A stretch of DNA of 64,000 nucleotides from Calothrix sp. NIES-4105 (GCF_002368415.1 NZ_AP018290.1:10829121-10893120), one strand, 5' to 3'. Numbered from the stretch's first letter, positions 16,884 to 25,760 are shown. Numbers and translations are program-made. Notes: generated by a model not told the origin, from the sequence alone.

Positions 16884-18821
16884 ATGCACGGTAAAGCAAT
16901 GACACCTAAAGTAGCGCCATACGGGTCTTGGAAATCACCCATTACTACTGACTTAATTACAGGGGCAACTATTGGACTAGGACAAATAGCGTTAGATGGT
17001 GAGGATATTTATTGGACTGAGTTACGACCGACTGAAAAAGGGCGAAATGTAATAGTTAAACGTGCGCCCGATGGTAATATTCGCGATGTGACTCCAGAGG
17101 GTTTCAACGTTCGTACCCGTGTTCATGAGTATGGGGGAGGCGCCTATTTTGTTTCAAATGGGACGGTGTATTTCTCCAACTTTGCCGACCAACGTCTTTA
17201 TTCTCAAACTGCTGAAAATGCTAGTGCTTTAACTCCTGAGATTGCGATGCGTTACGGTGATGGTATAGTAGATGCGACTAGGAGGCGAATTATTTGCGTG
17301 TGTGAAGACCACACCGCAGGTGAGCATGAGCCTATAAATAAGCTTGTGGCAATTAATCTAGAAAATAGCGACATACAAACTTTAGTATTTGGTAATGATT
17401 TTTATACATCGCCTCGTCTCAGTCCAGACGGTTCACGTTTGGCTTGGTTGACTTGGAACCATCCTAAAATGCCTTGGGATAGTGCTGAGTTATGGGTTGG
17501 AGATGTGCAAAACGATGGTTCGATAGGTAATACGAAAAAAATTGCAGGTGGCGCCAACGAATCTGTATGTCAACCGGAGTGGTCTTCAGATGGAACGCTA
17601 TACTTTATTTTAGATAGAACTGGTTGGTGGAATATATACCGCACTGTTGGTGACAGTATTGAAAACTTAACACCAATTGCGGCAGAATTTGGTAAACCTC
17701 AGTGGATTTTAGGTGCTTGTACTTATGGTATTGAGTCTCCGAATCGAATTATTTGTAGTTATACCGAGCAGGGAACTTGGAAGTTAGCTAGTCTTGATAC
17801 CACCTCTGGAAAACTAGAAACTTTTGATTTGCCTTATACAGAAATAAGCTCATTACAAGTGGCGCCTGGTAAGGTACTATTTAATGGTGGTGCCCCTACT
17901 CAACCTACAGAACTTGTTTTACTAGATTTAGCAACTCTTGAACGCACGGTTTTACGTCGTGCAAGTGAAGTTACAGTTGATACTGGTTATCTATCACAAG
18001 TTGAAGGAATTGAATTTCCAACAACGAACGGGAAAACTGCATTTGCAATATTTTACCCACCGCAAAATCAAGATTACATTGCACCCGAAGGTGAAAAACC
18101 ACCATTATTAGTAAAAAGTCATGGAGGTCCTACCGCAGCAACTTCCACAAGTTTAAGTTTAAGTATTCAATATTGGACTAGTCGGGGAATAGCAGTTCTT
18201 GATGTGAACTACGGTGGTAGTACTGGGTATGGTCGCGAGTATCGTCAGCGTTTAGAGGGTACTTGGGGTATTGTTGATGTTGACGACTGCGCGAATGGTG
18301 CTAAATACTTAGTTCAACAAGGTTTAGTAGATGGAAACCGTTTAGCTATTGCTGGTGGCAGTGCGGGAGGGTATACGACTTTATGCGCGCTGACTTTCCG
18401 CGATACTTTTAAAGCAGGCGCCAGTTATTATGGTGTAAGCGACTTAGAAGCATTAGCACGAGATACACATAAATTCGAGTCTCGGTATTTAGATGGTTTA
18501 ATAGGCGCCTATCCTGAAAGGAAAGACTTGTATATTGAGCGTTCTCCCGTCCACTTTACAGAAAAACTTGCTTGTCCTGTAATTTTCTTCCAAGGCTTAG
18601 AAGATAAAATTGTACCTCCGAACCAAGCGGAAATTATGGTAGAAGCATTACAGCAAAAAGGTTTACCCGTTGCGTATGTAGCTTTTGAAGGAGAACAACA
18701 CGGGTTTCGCAGTGCAGAAAACATCAAACGCGCGCTCGAAGGAGAAATATACTTTTACTCGCGCGTCTTCAATTTTGACCTAGCAGACAATGTACAAACA
18801 GTCAAAATAGATAATCTGTAA
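16884..18821 (+). CDS. S9-family serine peptidase (acylaminoacyl/dipeptidyl peptidase type)
   Basis: This 645-aa enzyme has an N-terminal beta-propeller (about residues 30-370, with WSSDGTLYFI- and LSPDGSRLAWL-type blades) and a C-terminal alpha/beta hydrolase domain. The nucleophile lies in GGSAGGYTTL (Ser near 493). The acid is in EDKIVPPNQAE (Asp near 575) and the histidine in GEQHGFR (near 607). There is no signal peptide, so it should act in the cytosol on short peptides. The start may be ATG 16884, which sits close to a GG-rich site, or ATG 16899. Confidence 0.93.
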   Translation: MHGKAMTPKVAPYGSWKSPITTDLITGATIGLGQIALDGEDIYWTELRPTEKGRNVIVKRAPDGNIRDVTPEGFNVRTRVHEYGGGAYFVSNGTVYFSNFADQRLYSQTAENASALTPEIAMRYGDGIVDATRRRIICVCEDHTAGEHEPINKLVAINLENSDIQTLVFGNDFYTSPRLSPDGSRLAWLTWNHPKMPWDSAELWVGDVQNDGSIGNTKKIAGGANESVCQPEWSSDGTLYFILDRTGWWNIYRTVGDSIENLTPIAAEFGKPQWILGACTYGIESPNRIICSYTEQGTWKLASLDTTSGKLETFDLPYTEISSLQVAPGKVLFNGGAPTQPTELVLLDLATLERTVLRRASEVTVDTGYLSQVEGIEFPTTNGKTAFAIFYPPQNQDYIAPEGEKPPLLVKSHGGPTAATSTSLSLSIQYWTSRGIAVLDVNYGGSTGYGREYRQRLEGTWGIVDVDDCANGAKYLVQQGLVDGNRLAIAGGSAGGYTTLCALTFRDTFKAGASYYGVSDLEALARDTHKFESRYLDGLIGAYPERKDLYIERSPVHFTEKLACPVIFFQGLEDKIVPPNQAEIMVEALQQKGLPVAYVAFEGEQHGFRSAENIKRALEGEIYFYSRVFNFDLADNVQTVKIDNL

Positions 18822-19013
18822 CCTACTGACAATTGTAAATCGCAACACAGCTTGTAAAAACTTCGGATGGGCGCCTGATGCTCGCTTCCTCAAGTACAAA
18901 TATAACTTCAACTGAAAACTTAACTTGCAATTAATTTCCAACAGATGTAACGGATAGCTTATGTAGTCAAGCAGTTCGCTGTTTATTACTAGTTCATCCG
19001 TTACATCCGTTTA

Positions 19014-19712
19014 TCATCCGTTGCCAGCTGCCGTGGTTGGTGTTTCGCTTGCTTCAATAGTTGCCTTTTGCCCTAACTTTGATTCAGTACCCGCTAAAAT
19101 ACGTTGAATGTTGCTGCGATGGCGAATAATTACATACAGTCCACCAGCTACACCGAACAATACATAAGCCAGTGGTTGGTGAAATAAAACCATTAATATA
19201 GATACTGCAACGGCGCCGCTAATTGAACTGAGTGAGACAATACGCGATATTGCGATAACAATAGCGAAGACACCAAACGTTGCTAAACCAACTTGCCAAC
19301 TCATCGCTAATAATATTCCTAAACTTGTGGCAACAGATTTACCTCCAGTAAAACCCAGGAATATTGATTTGCTGTGTCCAAGTACAGCGCACATCCCTGC
19401 TAATGTCACTATCCAAGGTTCCCATGTGGCTATATTTTGGGGAATAAAATTTTGACTACTGGCGAATTCAAAAAACCAATACACTAAAAATATTGATAGT
19501 ACTCCCTTTAAACAATCTACTAATAGCACAAAAGCCCCGGGCCCTTTTCCCAAGGTTCTCAGTACATTTGTGGCGCCAGTTGAACCTGAACCAACTTCTC
19601 TAATATCAATTCCTTTTAAGATTTTTGCTGCTGTATAACCTGTAGGTACTGAACCTAACAAATAAGCAACAATCAGAATTCCACACAAACTTAACCAAAA
19701 AGTCATATTCAT
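19014..19712 (-). CDS. plsY: Glycerol-3-phosphate acyltransferase PlsY
   Basis: A polytopic membrane protein of 232 aa with the PlsY motifs: LLGSVPTGYTAAKILKGIDIREVGSGSTGATNVLRTLG (residues 19-56), D-C-L-K-G near 66, GHSKSIFLGFTGGKSVATSLG near 115-135 and RHRSN near 197. PlsY transfers the acyl group from acyl-phosphate to glycerol-3-phosphate, the first step of phospholipid synthesis. The start may be M1 or M3. It is the last gene of a minus-strand run with DUF3086, DUF3119 and the MlaE permease, all envelope-related by context. Confidence 0.95.
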   Translation of the reverse strand: MNMTFWLSLCGILIVAYLLGSVPTGYTAAKILKGIDIREVGSGSTGATNVLRTLGKGPGAFVLLVDCLKGVLSIFLVYWFFEFASSQNFIPQNIATWEPWIVTLAGMCAVLGHSKSIFLGFTGGKSVATSLGILLAMSWQVGLATFGVFAIVIAISRIVSLSSISGAVAVSILMVLFHQPLAYVLFGVAGGLYVIIRHRSNIQRILAGTESKLGQKATIEASETPTTAAGNG

Positions 19713-19720
19713 AAGTTAAA

Positions 19721-19776
19721 AGTGCTGAGTGCTGAGTGCTGAGTAGGGGGTGCGAATTAACTCAGCACTCAGCACT
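19721..19776. repeat. Hairpin of AGTGCTGAGT repeats
   Basis: AGTGCTGAGT-type sequence is repeated three times (19721-19744) and followed 15 bases on by its inverse, ACTCAGCACTCAGCACT (19760-19776). It sits between plsY and the DUF3086 gene and could form a strong hairpin in the intergenic RNA. Repeats of this kind are scattered through many cyanobacterial genomes. Confidence 0.9.
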
Positions 19777-19792
19777 TTCTACTCATCACTAA

Positions 19793-20980
19793 TTAAAAGT
19801 CATCGTCGTAGTTAGTTCGCATCATGCGCGGGTCAGGAGCAAATGCTAACCATAGAGGAAATTGTAGCAGTGCAAGGCTTACTTGATCTTCCGAGTCATC
19901 AATTATAATAAAGGGCATTTGATTTCCCTTTACGAGTCTATCTGCTCTTTGAGCTACTACGTCAGCTGTCTCAAATATTACTACTCCTCCATCACGTCCA
20001 AAATCTGGGCGCCCAATACCCAAACAATCTTGTAAACCGCGTCGCCATTCTCCTAGTCGTTCTGGGGTGCTTGTCAAAACTATTGTGCGAACTCGCTCGC
20101 CGTATAGCTGGTGCAATATTGATATTGCTGCAGAGGAAATTAGTATATTTTGTAACCTGCTGCCCATTGTCCGAATGGCGCCGCGTCCACCTTGGGTAAA
20201 AAACCAGTTGGAGACGCGCTCGGCATGAATAGGTTCAAAAGTACGGCGAAGTTGCCAAGGTGGACCGTAATAGTCTGGTTTTGTACGATATTGGTCGATA
20301 AGGCGCCGAATTTGTTTGCTGGTATCCTGAAATTGTTGTGGAGCAAATTGTGTATTGCCCGTAGTTTGCTCACTATATTTTGGTTGACGTACTGGTTCTT
20401 CTGGTTCTACTTTTTCTTTTCTTGTGGGTTTTACAAGTTGAAGTTGTTCGGCTGCTGCGGCTAAATCTTGTAAGCTGCCTGTGAGATAATCTTTAAACCC
20501 TTGAACTCGAATTGCTAAATCTTGCGAGGCGCCTGCAAAGGTGGTTCGCATCTCGTTACGTATACGCTCTTGACGACGCTCAAGTTGTTCTATTGAAAGT
20601 TGTAGCGCGCTTTTTTTAGCTTCAAGTTGGGATAAAGCTTCTTGCACAACTTTTCCCATTGCCATTTGGGTATCGCTTACTTGTGATTGTAAGTCAGCAA
20701 TTTGTCGCTTTAAAGCAGCTTCTGTTTGTTTTAGTTCAGCTATTCGCGCGGTAATTTCTGTCTCCTCATTTTGCTGCAGAGTATTTAATTGTCCCACAGC
20801 AACAACTTCATTCTGAAGTGCTGTTAATTCTTCTTTCGGCTGTGTTAATGGTTCAACAGTGTTGTCACTTTGATTTTCGTGTTGCTCGTGCTGGGGATTG
20901 TATTCCATAGAGCTACTACTCCCGGTTTGCCCAAGATATTCTACTCTTGCTTCTGGGTTTTGAGATTCTTCTCCGGTCAT
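19793..20980 (-). CDS. DUF3086 protein
   Basis: A 395-aa protein with three parts. A disordered N-terminus (1-45) is followed by a long coiled coil (about 45-150; ARIAELKQTEAALKRQIADLQSQVSD). The globular C-terminal domain (about 225-395) includes P-D-Y-Y-G-P-P-W-Q-L-R-R-T-F-E and an F-I-I-I-D-D-S-E-D-Q-V-S-L motif. This is the cyanobacterial DUF3086 layout; function is unknown. It lies between DUF3119 and PlsY, so a link to membrane-lipid or envelope assembly is possible by context only. Confidence 0.85.
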   Translation of the reverse strand: MTGEESQNPEARVEYLGQTGSSSSMEYNPQHEQHENQSDNTVEPLTQPKEELTALQNEVVAVGQLNTLQQNEETEITARIAELKQTEAALKRQIADLQSQVSDTQMAMGKVVQEALSQLEAKKSALQLSIEQLERRQERIRNEMRTTFAGASQDLAIRVQGFKDYLTGSLQDLAAAAEQLQLVKPTRKEKVEPEEPVRQPKYSEQTTGNTQFAPQQFQDTSKQIRRLIDQYRTKPDYYGPPWQLRRTFEPIHAERVSNWFFTQGGRGAIRTMGSRLQNILISSAAISILHQLYGERVRTIVLTSTPERLGEWRRGLQDCLGIGRPDFGRDGGVVIFETADVVAQRADRLVKGNQMPFIIIDDSEDQVSLALLQFPLWLAFAPDPRMMRTNYDDDF

Positions 20981-21069
20981 ATGTTATGTATAGATAATGG
21001 CTAATGGTTATTGAATAATGGCATATATTATCAAATAGCTACGAGCGTAAATGCTGCTAATTTTCTGAG

Positions 21070-21450
21070 TTATATTCTGGGGCAACGTTCCTCAAGACAA
21101 GCTTTTAGGGTATTGGGGTCAAAGATAATTGGTAGAAAGTGAATGCTTTTAACTTCTTTAAAATAGAATAAAATCGGAACAGAATCCCAAAATATACGCC
21201 AGTTGAGCCATTCAAGGTAAGGAAAGCGACGTAGTAACTTTTCTCCACGATAAACATCTAAATCTGTGGCTGTAAACTGTAAACGTATTGTTACTGCTTG
21301 CACCATTAGAAATAAACCCAGTATTCCACAAATTCCTGCAAACACTGGTTGTACAAATAGCAGCCCAATTGCCGCAATTACCAAAACCAAAGGGATATTG
21401 TAACTCGGTTTCAGTTCAACAGTAGATAGTCTATCGGCTGTTGTCGTCAT
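21070..21450 (-). CDS. DUF3119 membrane protein
   Basis: The 126-aa sequence has two hydrophobic helices (about residues 18-35 and 37-55), followed by a PH-like soluble part with R-L-Q-F-T-A-T-D-L-D-V-Y-R-G and F-P-Y-L-E-W. This fits the small DUF3119 family of cyanobacteria and plastids. It is immediately downstream of the MlaE-type permease on the same strand, and the pair is likely functionally linked, perhaps in lipid trafficking. Confidence 0.85.
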   Translation of the reverse strand: MTTTADRLSTVELKPSYNIPLVLVIAAIGLLFVQPVFAGICGILGLFLMVQAVTIRLQFTATDLDVYRGEKLLRRFPYLEWLNWRIFWDSVPILFYFKEVKSIHFLPIIFDPNTLKACLEERCPRI

Positions 21451-21516
21451 AATCGTTTAAATCCTGGCATTTATTAATAGATATTTTATATCTTAGAGGC
21501 AAATTCCTGGAACCCT

Positions 21517-21558
21517 GTAGAGACGTGATATATCAGACGCGATATATCGCGTCTCTAC
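21517..21558. repeat. GTAGAGACG hairpin repeat
   Basis: GTAGAGACGTGATATATC is followed by GACGCGATATATCGCGTCTCTAC, giving a near-perfect inverted repeat between the DUF3119 and MlaE genes. It could end or attenuate the mlaE transcript. A relative of this repeat family lies at 44187-44212. Confidence 0.9.
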
Positions 21559-21571
21559 ATATGCCCATTAT

Positions 21572-22381
21572 CTAGGTTCCTTGCAGGAAAGCGCTGCCTT
21601 GTCCTTGGAACATTACTGCAGATAGGAAAAAGTTGAAGACAAAAATTAGCAGTAATGCGGTTACAACTGCTGTTGTGGTTGATTGTCCTACACCTTTGGC
21701 GCCTCCTGTTGTTGTTAGTCCCCAGTTACAGCCAATTATGGCAATTAAAGCACCGAAAAAACAGGCTTTTACTAAAGAGCTAATAATATCCCATATCGAA
21801 ATAAAGCTACGGGCAGAGTCTAAAAATGCTGTGTCAGCTAAGTTGTATACGTTAGCTGCGATTATTAAACCTCCTAACATCCCTGTTACTAACGATAGCA
21901 GTGTTAGAATCGGTACCATTACTAAACAAGCAATGGTACGAGGAATTACAAGGTAATCAATTGGGTCAGTTTTTAAAATCAACAGCGCGTCAATTTGTTC
22001 TGTAACGCGCATAGTCCCAATTTCTGCAGCAAATGCCGAACCGACTCGTCCAGCTACAATAACTGCGGTTAACACAGGCGTCAACTCTCGTGTCAAAGCT
22101 ATTGCTAGCACTCCACCCACTATATTGCCCTGACCAAAGTTAATGAACTCCCGTGCCACTTGAATAGTAAATACTGCACCTACGAATACAGCTGTAACTA
22201 GCGCAATAAACAGCGAGTCGGGTCCTACTGCTGCCATTTGTTCAAGCGTGTTACGTCGGTGAATTTTTCCCCTCAACAAATGAACTATCACTTGTCCAGC
22301 AAGGAAAACCGCCGATAGTAATCGTTGACCCCACGCTCCTAAACCAGATTTAGATATAGTTTCACTCAATGCCCAACTCAA
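21572..22381 (-). CDS. MlaE-family lipid ABC transporter permease
   Basis: At 269 aa this is a typical MlaE/TGD1-type permease with about five to six membrane helices. The conserved core includes LTRELTPVLTAVIVAGRVGSAFAAEIGTMRVTEQIDAL (near 94-131) and I-P-R-T-I-A. Such permeases work with an MCE substrate-binding protein and an MlaF-type ATPase to move phospholipid between membranes. Neither partner is adjacent, which is common in cyanobacteria. It begins a minus-strand series ending with PlsY. Confidence 0.93.
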   Translation of the reverse strand: MSWALSETISKSGLGAWGQRLLSAVFLAGQVIVHLLRGKIHRRNTLEQMAAVGPDSLFIALVTAVFVGAVFTIQVAREFINFGQGNIVGGVLAIALTRELTPVLTAVIVAGRVGSAFAAEIGTMRVTEQIDALLILKTDPIDYLVIPRTIACLVMVPILTLLSLVTGMLGGLIIAANVYNLADTAFLDSARSFISIWDIISSLVKACFFGALIAIIGCNWGLTTTGGAKGVGQSTTTAVVTALLLIFVFNFFLSAVMFQGQGSAFLQGT

Positions 22382-22757
22382 TTTTTACTAAGTATGTTTA
22401 ACTAACTGCCGTCATCTTAGCGAATTTAAGCATATTTTTCTGTAGTGAAGTCAGAACCAGCAATCAAAAGATTTTTATTAACTTAGGTTAAAGCTATTCT
22501 CATAAAGTTAAATTTCTTAACGTTGCTTTGTGAATTAAGCAAGAGGGTGCAGACCCTTCAAAGCGCTTTGTCTACCAAGCTTGTACTTCGTTTACACCGT
22601 AAATCAATTAGCTTAATTCTGAGAAAAAGTATGTATGTATTTTAATGAAAACTTAAGATTTTTAAATTATCCCCTGATTCCGGACAATTGCAATTATTGT
22701 AGTAAATGACGGACTGGGTACTTGACGCTTTCTATTTAATCCACGGAGCCGCTCGTC
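22382..22757. other. Intergenic region, no gene seen
   Basis: About 375 bases between the divergent MlaE permease and a small membrane-protein gene. The sequence is AT-rich without a convincing frame, known repeat or strong hairpin. It presumably holds both promoters. Confidence 0.5.
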
Positions 22758-23054
22758 ATGACTATCTTGATTAACTTTCTCCGCTCGCTACTACTGACTA
22801 TTATCTTTGGTTTTACGGCGCCTCTACTTTTTGTTGGCGCCTTACTAGCAAGTTTTATGCTGATTGGGTATATTCCTGGTTTGCAAAATATAGCTAGTGC
22901 GTTTGCTGATCTTATTTTACAGTTTCTTGCGACTTTCGGTAGCGGCACTCCAGTACGCGGACTGATTACCATCGCTTTAACGTGCAGCTTTGTTGCAGCC
23001 TTATTTGATACTTATGTTCATTACCGCTACCAAATATTAAGACTTGATTCTTAA
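22758..23054 (+). CDS. Small conserved membrane protein
   Basis: A 98-aa protein with three hydrophobic stretches (about residues 6-28, 45-62 and 68-85) and a short polar tail (YVHYRYQILRLDS). I do not recognise the family. The clean hydrophobic pattern, ATG start and two GGCGCC sites within the frame, like the core genes here, support a real gene. No neighbour is close enough to suggest an operon. Confidence 0.72.
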   Translation: MTILINFLRSLLLTIIFGFTAPLLFVGALLASFMLIGYIPGLQNIASAFADLILQFLATFGSGTPVRGLITIALTCSFVAALFDTYVHYRYQILRLDS

Positions 23055-23298
23055 TCAAGAAAATACTAAGTAAAAATTTATACTGGTTATGTATAGTAAG
23101 TAGCGTTTTGAAGTGGCGTGCAACGAATTGTATTTAGGTAAGGCTTTTCGACTTAACAGCAAAATTAAAATTTGAAAATGTATTGTCGGCAAACAATATT
23201 ACACAAAAAATAAAAAGTCAATTAAGATCGTATATTGTTAGTTGTTAATTTTTAATAGCTAATGAGTATTATTTATACACAAGGTTTTTTGACTGCTC

Positions 23299-24120
23299 AT
23301 GGTTTGGCCTTTTAAGCCTAGATTTAGGAAACAGATAGCTCGTATAGAAATTACAGGTGCTATTGCTGGCGCCACACGTAAACGGGTGCTAGAAGCTCTC
23401 AAAACAGTAGAAGAAAGAAAATTTCCAGCACTTCTGCTTCGTATTGATAGTCCTGGTGGAACTGTTGGAGACTCACAGGAAATTTACAGCGCGCTAAAAC
23501 GACTAAGCGAAAAAATCAAAATTGTTGCAAGTTTTGGTAATATTTCAGCTTCTGGTGGTGTGTACATTGGTATGGGAGCGCAGCATATCATGGCAAACCC
23601 AGGTACTATTACTGGTAGCATTGGTGTAATACTACGTGGTAATAACTTAGAAAGGTTGCTAGAAAAAGTTGGAGTTTCCTTCAAAGTTATCAAATCTGGG
23701 CCCTATAAGGATATTTTATCTTTCGACCGTGAACTAACGCAACCTGAAGAACATATCTTGCAAGAACTTATAGATACTAGCTATAGCCAGTTTGTTCAAA
23801 CTGTAGCTTCATCACGAAATCTTTCAGAAGAAACCGTTAGAAGCTTTGCTGATGGTCGCATCTTTACAGGACAGCAAGCTGTGGAACTTGGTGTAGTAGA
23901 TCGTTTGGGAACCGAAGAAGACGCACGTCGTTGGACTTGCGAACTTGCAGGACTAGACACAGAAAAAACTCTCTCCTTTAACCTTGAAGAGCCAAAGCGA
24001 TTATTAAACCGTATAACAGGTAATAATCAACTAAAAAATAGTATAATTTCCATCGGCATGGATTGGTTAGAATTTGAAATGTCTACCAGTGGCTTGCCCC
24101 TATGGTTATATCGACCGTAA
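23299..24120 (+). CDS. sppA: Signal peptide peptidase SppA (short form)
   Basis: A 273-aa S49-family serine protease. RIDSPGGTVGDSQEIY occupies residues 48-63. The nucleophile is Ser85 in NISASGGVYIG, and the general base is Lys137 in SGPYKDILSFDREL, the Ser/Lys dyad of the family. It is the single-domain form that assembles as an octamer and degrades cleaved signal peptides in the membrane. There is no strong N-terminal membrane anchor. The start may be ATG 23299. The gene lies about 100 bases upstream of aroH on the same strand. Confidence 0.92.
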   Translation: MVWPFKPRFRKQIARIEITGAIAGATRKRVLEALKTVEERKFPALLLRIDSPGGTVGDSQEIYSALKRLSEKIKIVASFGNISASGGVYIGMGAQHIMANPGTITGSIGVILRGNNLERLLEKVGVSFKVIKSGPYKDILSFDRELTQPEEHILQELIDTSYSQFVQTVASSRNLSEETVRSFADGRIFTGQQAVELGVVDRLGTEEDARRWTCELAGLDTEKTLSFNLEEPKRLLNRITGNNQLKNSIISIGMDWLEFEMSTSGLPLWLYRP

Positions 24121-24204
24121 AATATCGTTTGTCATTCGCGCTTAAGTGTAAATCATAATTGCGAATGGCAGCATGTTAATAATAGGGGATAACCGATGGA
24201 TTTT

Positions 24205-24211
24205 AAGGAGG
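24205..24211 (+). promoter_or_regulatory. Ribosome-binding site fixing the aroH start
   Basis: A full AAGGAGG stands 8 bases before the GTG at 24220. It makes GTG the start rather than the in-frame ATG at 24196, which lies upstream of this site and has no ribosome-binding sequence of its own. Confidence 0.8.
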
Positions 24212-24219
24212 ATATTTTC

Positions 24220-24636
24220 GTGGAGTCAGAGTGGCGAATGCAGGCTATACGCGGAGCAACAACAGTATCATATAACACAGTTGAAGCAATGAGCGAAGCG
24301 GTTACAGAACTTCTTGACGAGCTTGAAGAACGTAACCATTTACATCCTACAGATATTATTAGCGTTACTTTTTCTATAACACGTGACTTAGATGCAATAT
24401 TTCCAGCAGCAATTGCCAGAACTCGTCCTTACTGGGATTCTGTACCAATGCTTGATGTACAGCAAATGCACGTTGAAGGCAGTTTAGAGCGCTGCATCCG
24501 CTTTCTAATCCACGCATATCTTCCAGCATCAACTCCTATTTATCACACTTATCTACGCAAAGCAGCTAACTTGCGACCAGACTGGAGTTTTCCCAAATCG
24601 CTACACCCATCACAACCATCTGTAATTACTTCTTAA
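24220..24636 (+). CDS. aroH: Chorismate mutase, AroH type
   Basis: The product from GTG 24220 is 138 aa and opens V-E-S-E-W-R-M-Q-A-I-R-G-A-T-T-V, the standard N-terminus of the trimeric AroH chorismate mutases. Further family marks are L-H-P-T-D-I-I-S-V-T-F-S (near 45), D-L-D-A-I-F-P-A-A-I-A-R (near 60) and the R-C-I-R-F-L-I-H segment near 100. The enzyme converts chorismate to prephenate for phenylalanine and tyrosine synthesis. Confidence 0.94.
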   Translation: MESEWRMQAIRGATTVSYNTVEAMSEAVTELLDELEERNHLHPTDIISVTFSITRDLDAIFPAAIARTRPYWDSVPMLDVQQMHVEGSLERCIRFLIHAYLPASTPIYHTYLRKAANLRPDWSFPKSLHPSQPSVITS

Positions 24637-24642
24637 AGTTCT

Positions 24643-24678
24643 GTAGGTTGGGTAGAGGCTTTGCGTAACCCAACCCAC
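24643..24678. repeat. GTAGGTTGGGT hairpin repeat
   Basis: GTAGGTTGGGT, a short loop containing GAGGCTTTGCGTAACC, and then CCAACCCAC form a hairpin just after aroH. A reverse-complement copy lies at 59803-59835 after the CHAT gene, and a related unit is in the cluster at 11641-11900. Confidence 0.9.
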
Positions 24679-24692
24679 ATCTGTATATTACA

Positions 24693-24977
24693 TTACGCGC
24701 AAACTTTTTTAACGCTAGCCAGCTTGCTAACTTCATCCCACCAATTCTTAAGTTTAGGAGTTTGAGTAGTAACAGTATCAAATTCCGGAGTTTGCTGTAG
24801 ATAAATAAAAATTGCAATTAGGTATAAATCAGCAATAGTGACTTTGCTGCCTAGCAAATATGGACTACCAACAGTTAGCGACTCAATAGCCTGCAGAGCT
24901 TTTTGTGTCGGCGCCACCGCATTTTTTACCTTATTTTCATCAGTTGTACAACCGCCAATACTGCTCTGACTTTTCAA
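24693..24977 (-). pseudogene. Glutathione S-transferase, C-terminal fragment
   Basis: The frame encodes only the all-helical C-terminal half of a glutathione S-transferase. It includes the typical L-x-G-S-K-V-T-I-A-D-L-Y-L motif (near residues 42-55) and the helix ending P-K-L-K-N-W-W-D-E-V. The N-terminal thioredoxin-fold half with the glutathione site is missing and there is no proper start codon (TTG at best). Directly upstream, from 24987, a 126-bp dispersed repeat begins, so deletion with repeat insertion probably destroyed the gene. Confidence 0.75.
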
Positions 24978-24986
24978 ATGTTTTTA

Positions 24987-25112
24987 AAACCTCTCCCCCA
25001 ACTCCTCTCCTTGTAGGAGAGGGGAGCAATTGTACTCAGGAATTCCCTCACAGGGAAGCGGGCTGGGGGGTTAAGTTCTACATTAGTTTTTCCACATGAC
25101 GTGAAAAGTCAG
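24987..25112 (-). repeat. 126-bp dispersed repeat, copy 1
   Basis: Read on the minus strand, this begins CTGACTTTTCACGTC, continues through TTAACCCCCC and CTCCCCTCTCC, and ends GTTGGGGGAGAGGTTT. Copy 2, in the opposite orientation, is at 28899-29025. The two align over essentially their whole length with scattered mismatches. Copy 1 abuts the broken GST gene. Confidence 0.85.
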
Positions 25113-25209
25113 CAATACTGCGTAGGTTTTGCCCAACGTTTATAAGGAATTGTTGGATTTCACGTAGTGGAGCCAACCTACAAATTATCCAAAACCTACG
25201 CAGTATTGC
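25112..25209. repeat. 98-bp element with 19-bp terminal inverted repeats
   Basis: GCAATACTGCGTAGGTTTT (25112-25130) is matched by its exact inverse at 25191-25209, enclosing about 60 bases. The interior itself carries a GTTGG...CCAAC hairpin. It has no coding capacity. It looks like a miniature inverted-repeat element or a folded RNA. Confidence 0.85.
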
Positions 25210-25366
25210 ATTGTTATTTGATGTGTAAGCAAAAATTCAATACTCGCAAGGATACAAACAGTGCAAATTACCACTTTTTTTGTTTTCTGTCTATATGTAG
25301 ACAATTACTTATAAATTCAAAGTCTAGAATGCAGGTATGTTAACTCGTTACAATACTTAAGAAAAT

Positions 25367-25639
25367 ATGAAATTAAATGGTAGAGAAAATGGGATTACAG
25401 GTAAGGTATTTAGTGACCGGGGTACAGGTGTTAGAGTGCAATGTGAAGACTTTCTGGATATCCTTTCTAAACATCCTGAGCCATTGGTTATAATTACAGT
25501 GGAAGGATTCTTCACAAAAATTTATAAATATGCAACTGCGTATAAAGGTTTTGTGTTTTTCACCGAGTCACTCGATAAGCTAGAGTTTAATAGCAATATT
25601 GAAATTATTAACGCGATTAGTATCTCGACTGAAATTTAG
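25367..25639 (+). CDS. Hypothetical protein
   Basis: A 90-aa protein from ATG 25367. It is mostly beta-like, with alternating hydrophobic strands (PLVIITVEGFFTKIYKYATAYKGFVFF) and a final strand IEIINAISIS. No family is recognised and there is no signal or membrane segment. It stands alone in a repeat-rich stretch, so a recently acquired or decaying gene is possible. Confidence 0.5.
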   Translation: MKLNGRENGITGKVFSDRGTGVRVQCEDFLDILSKHPEPLVIITVEGFFTKIYKYATAYKGFVFFTESLDKLEFNSNIEIINAISISTEI

Positions 25640-25660
25640 GTAAAAAATAAATTAATCATA

Positions 25661-25740
25661 AGAGTGGAATGGGCATAAGAGTGGAATGGGCATCCTTGCC
25701 CGTTCTATACTGAGGGCGGGCGAGGACGCCCGCTCCACAA
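25661..25740. repeat. GGGCATCCTTGCCC / GGGCGTCCTCGCCC hairpin repeats
   Basis: The phrase AAGAGTGGAATGGGCAT occurs twice, followed by the hairpins GGGCATCCTTGCCC and GGGCGAGGACGCCC and ending CTCCAC. A relative is at about 47023-47045. It lies downstream of crtR (minus strand) and may serve as its terminator region. Confidence 0.85.
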
Positions 25741-25760
25741 GACACCACATAAGGCTGTGG

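Noticed and set aside
24196..24219. ATG at 24196 as the start of AroH
   Set aside because: A full AAGGAGG lies between this ATG and the GTG at 24220, and the GTG gives the standard family N-terminus.
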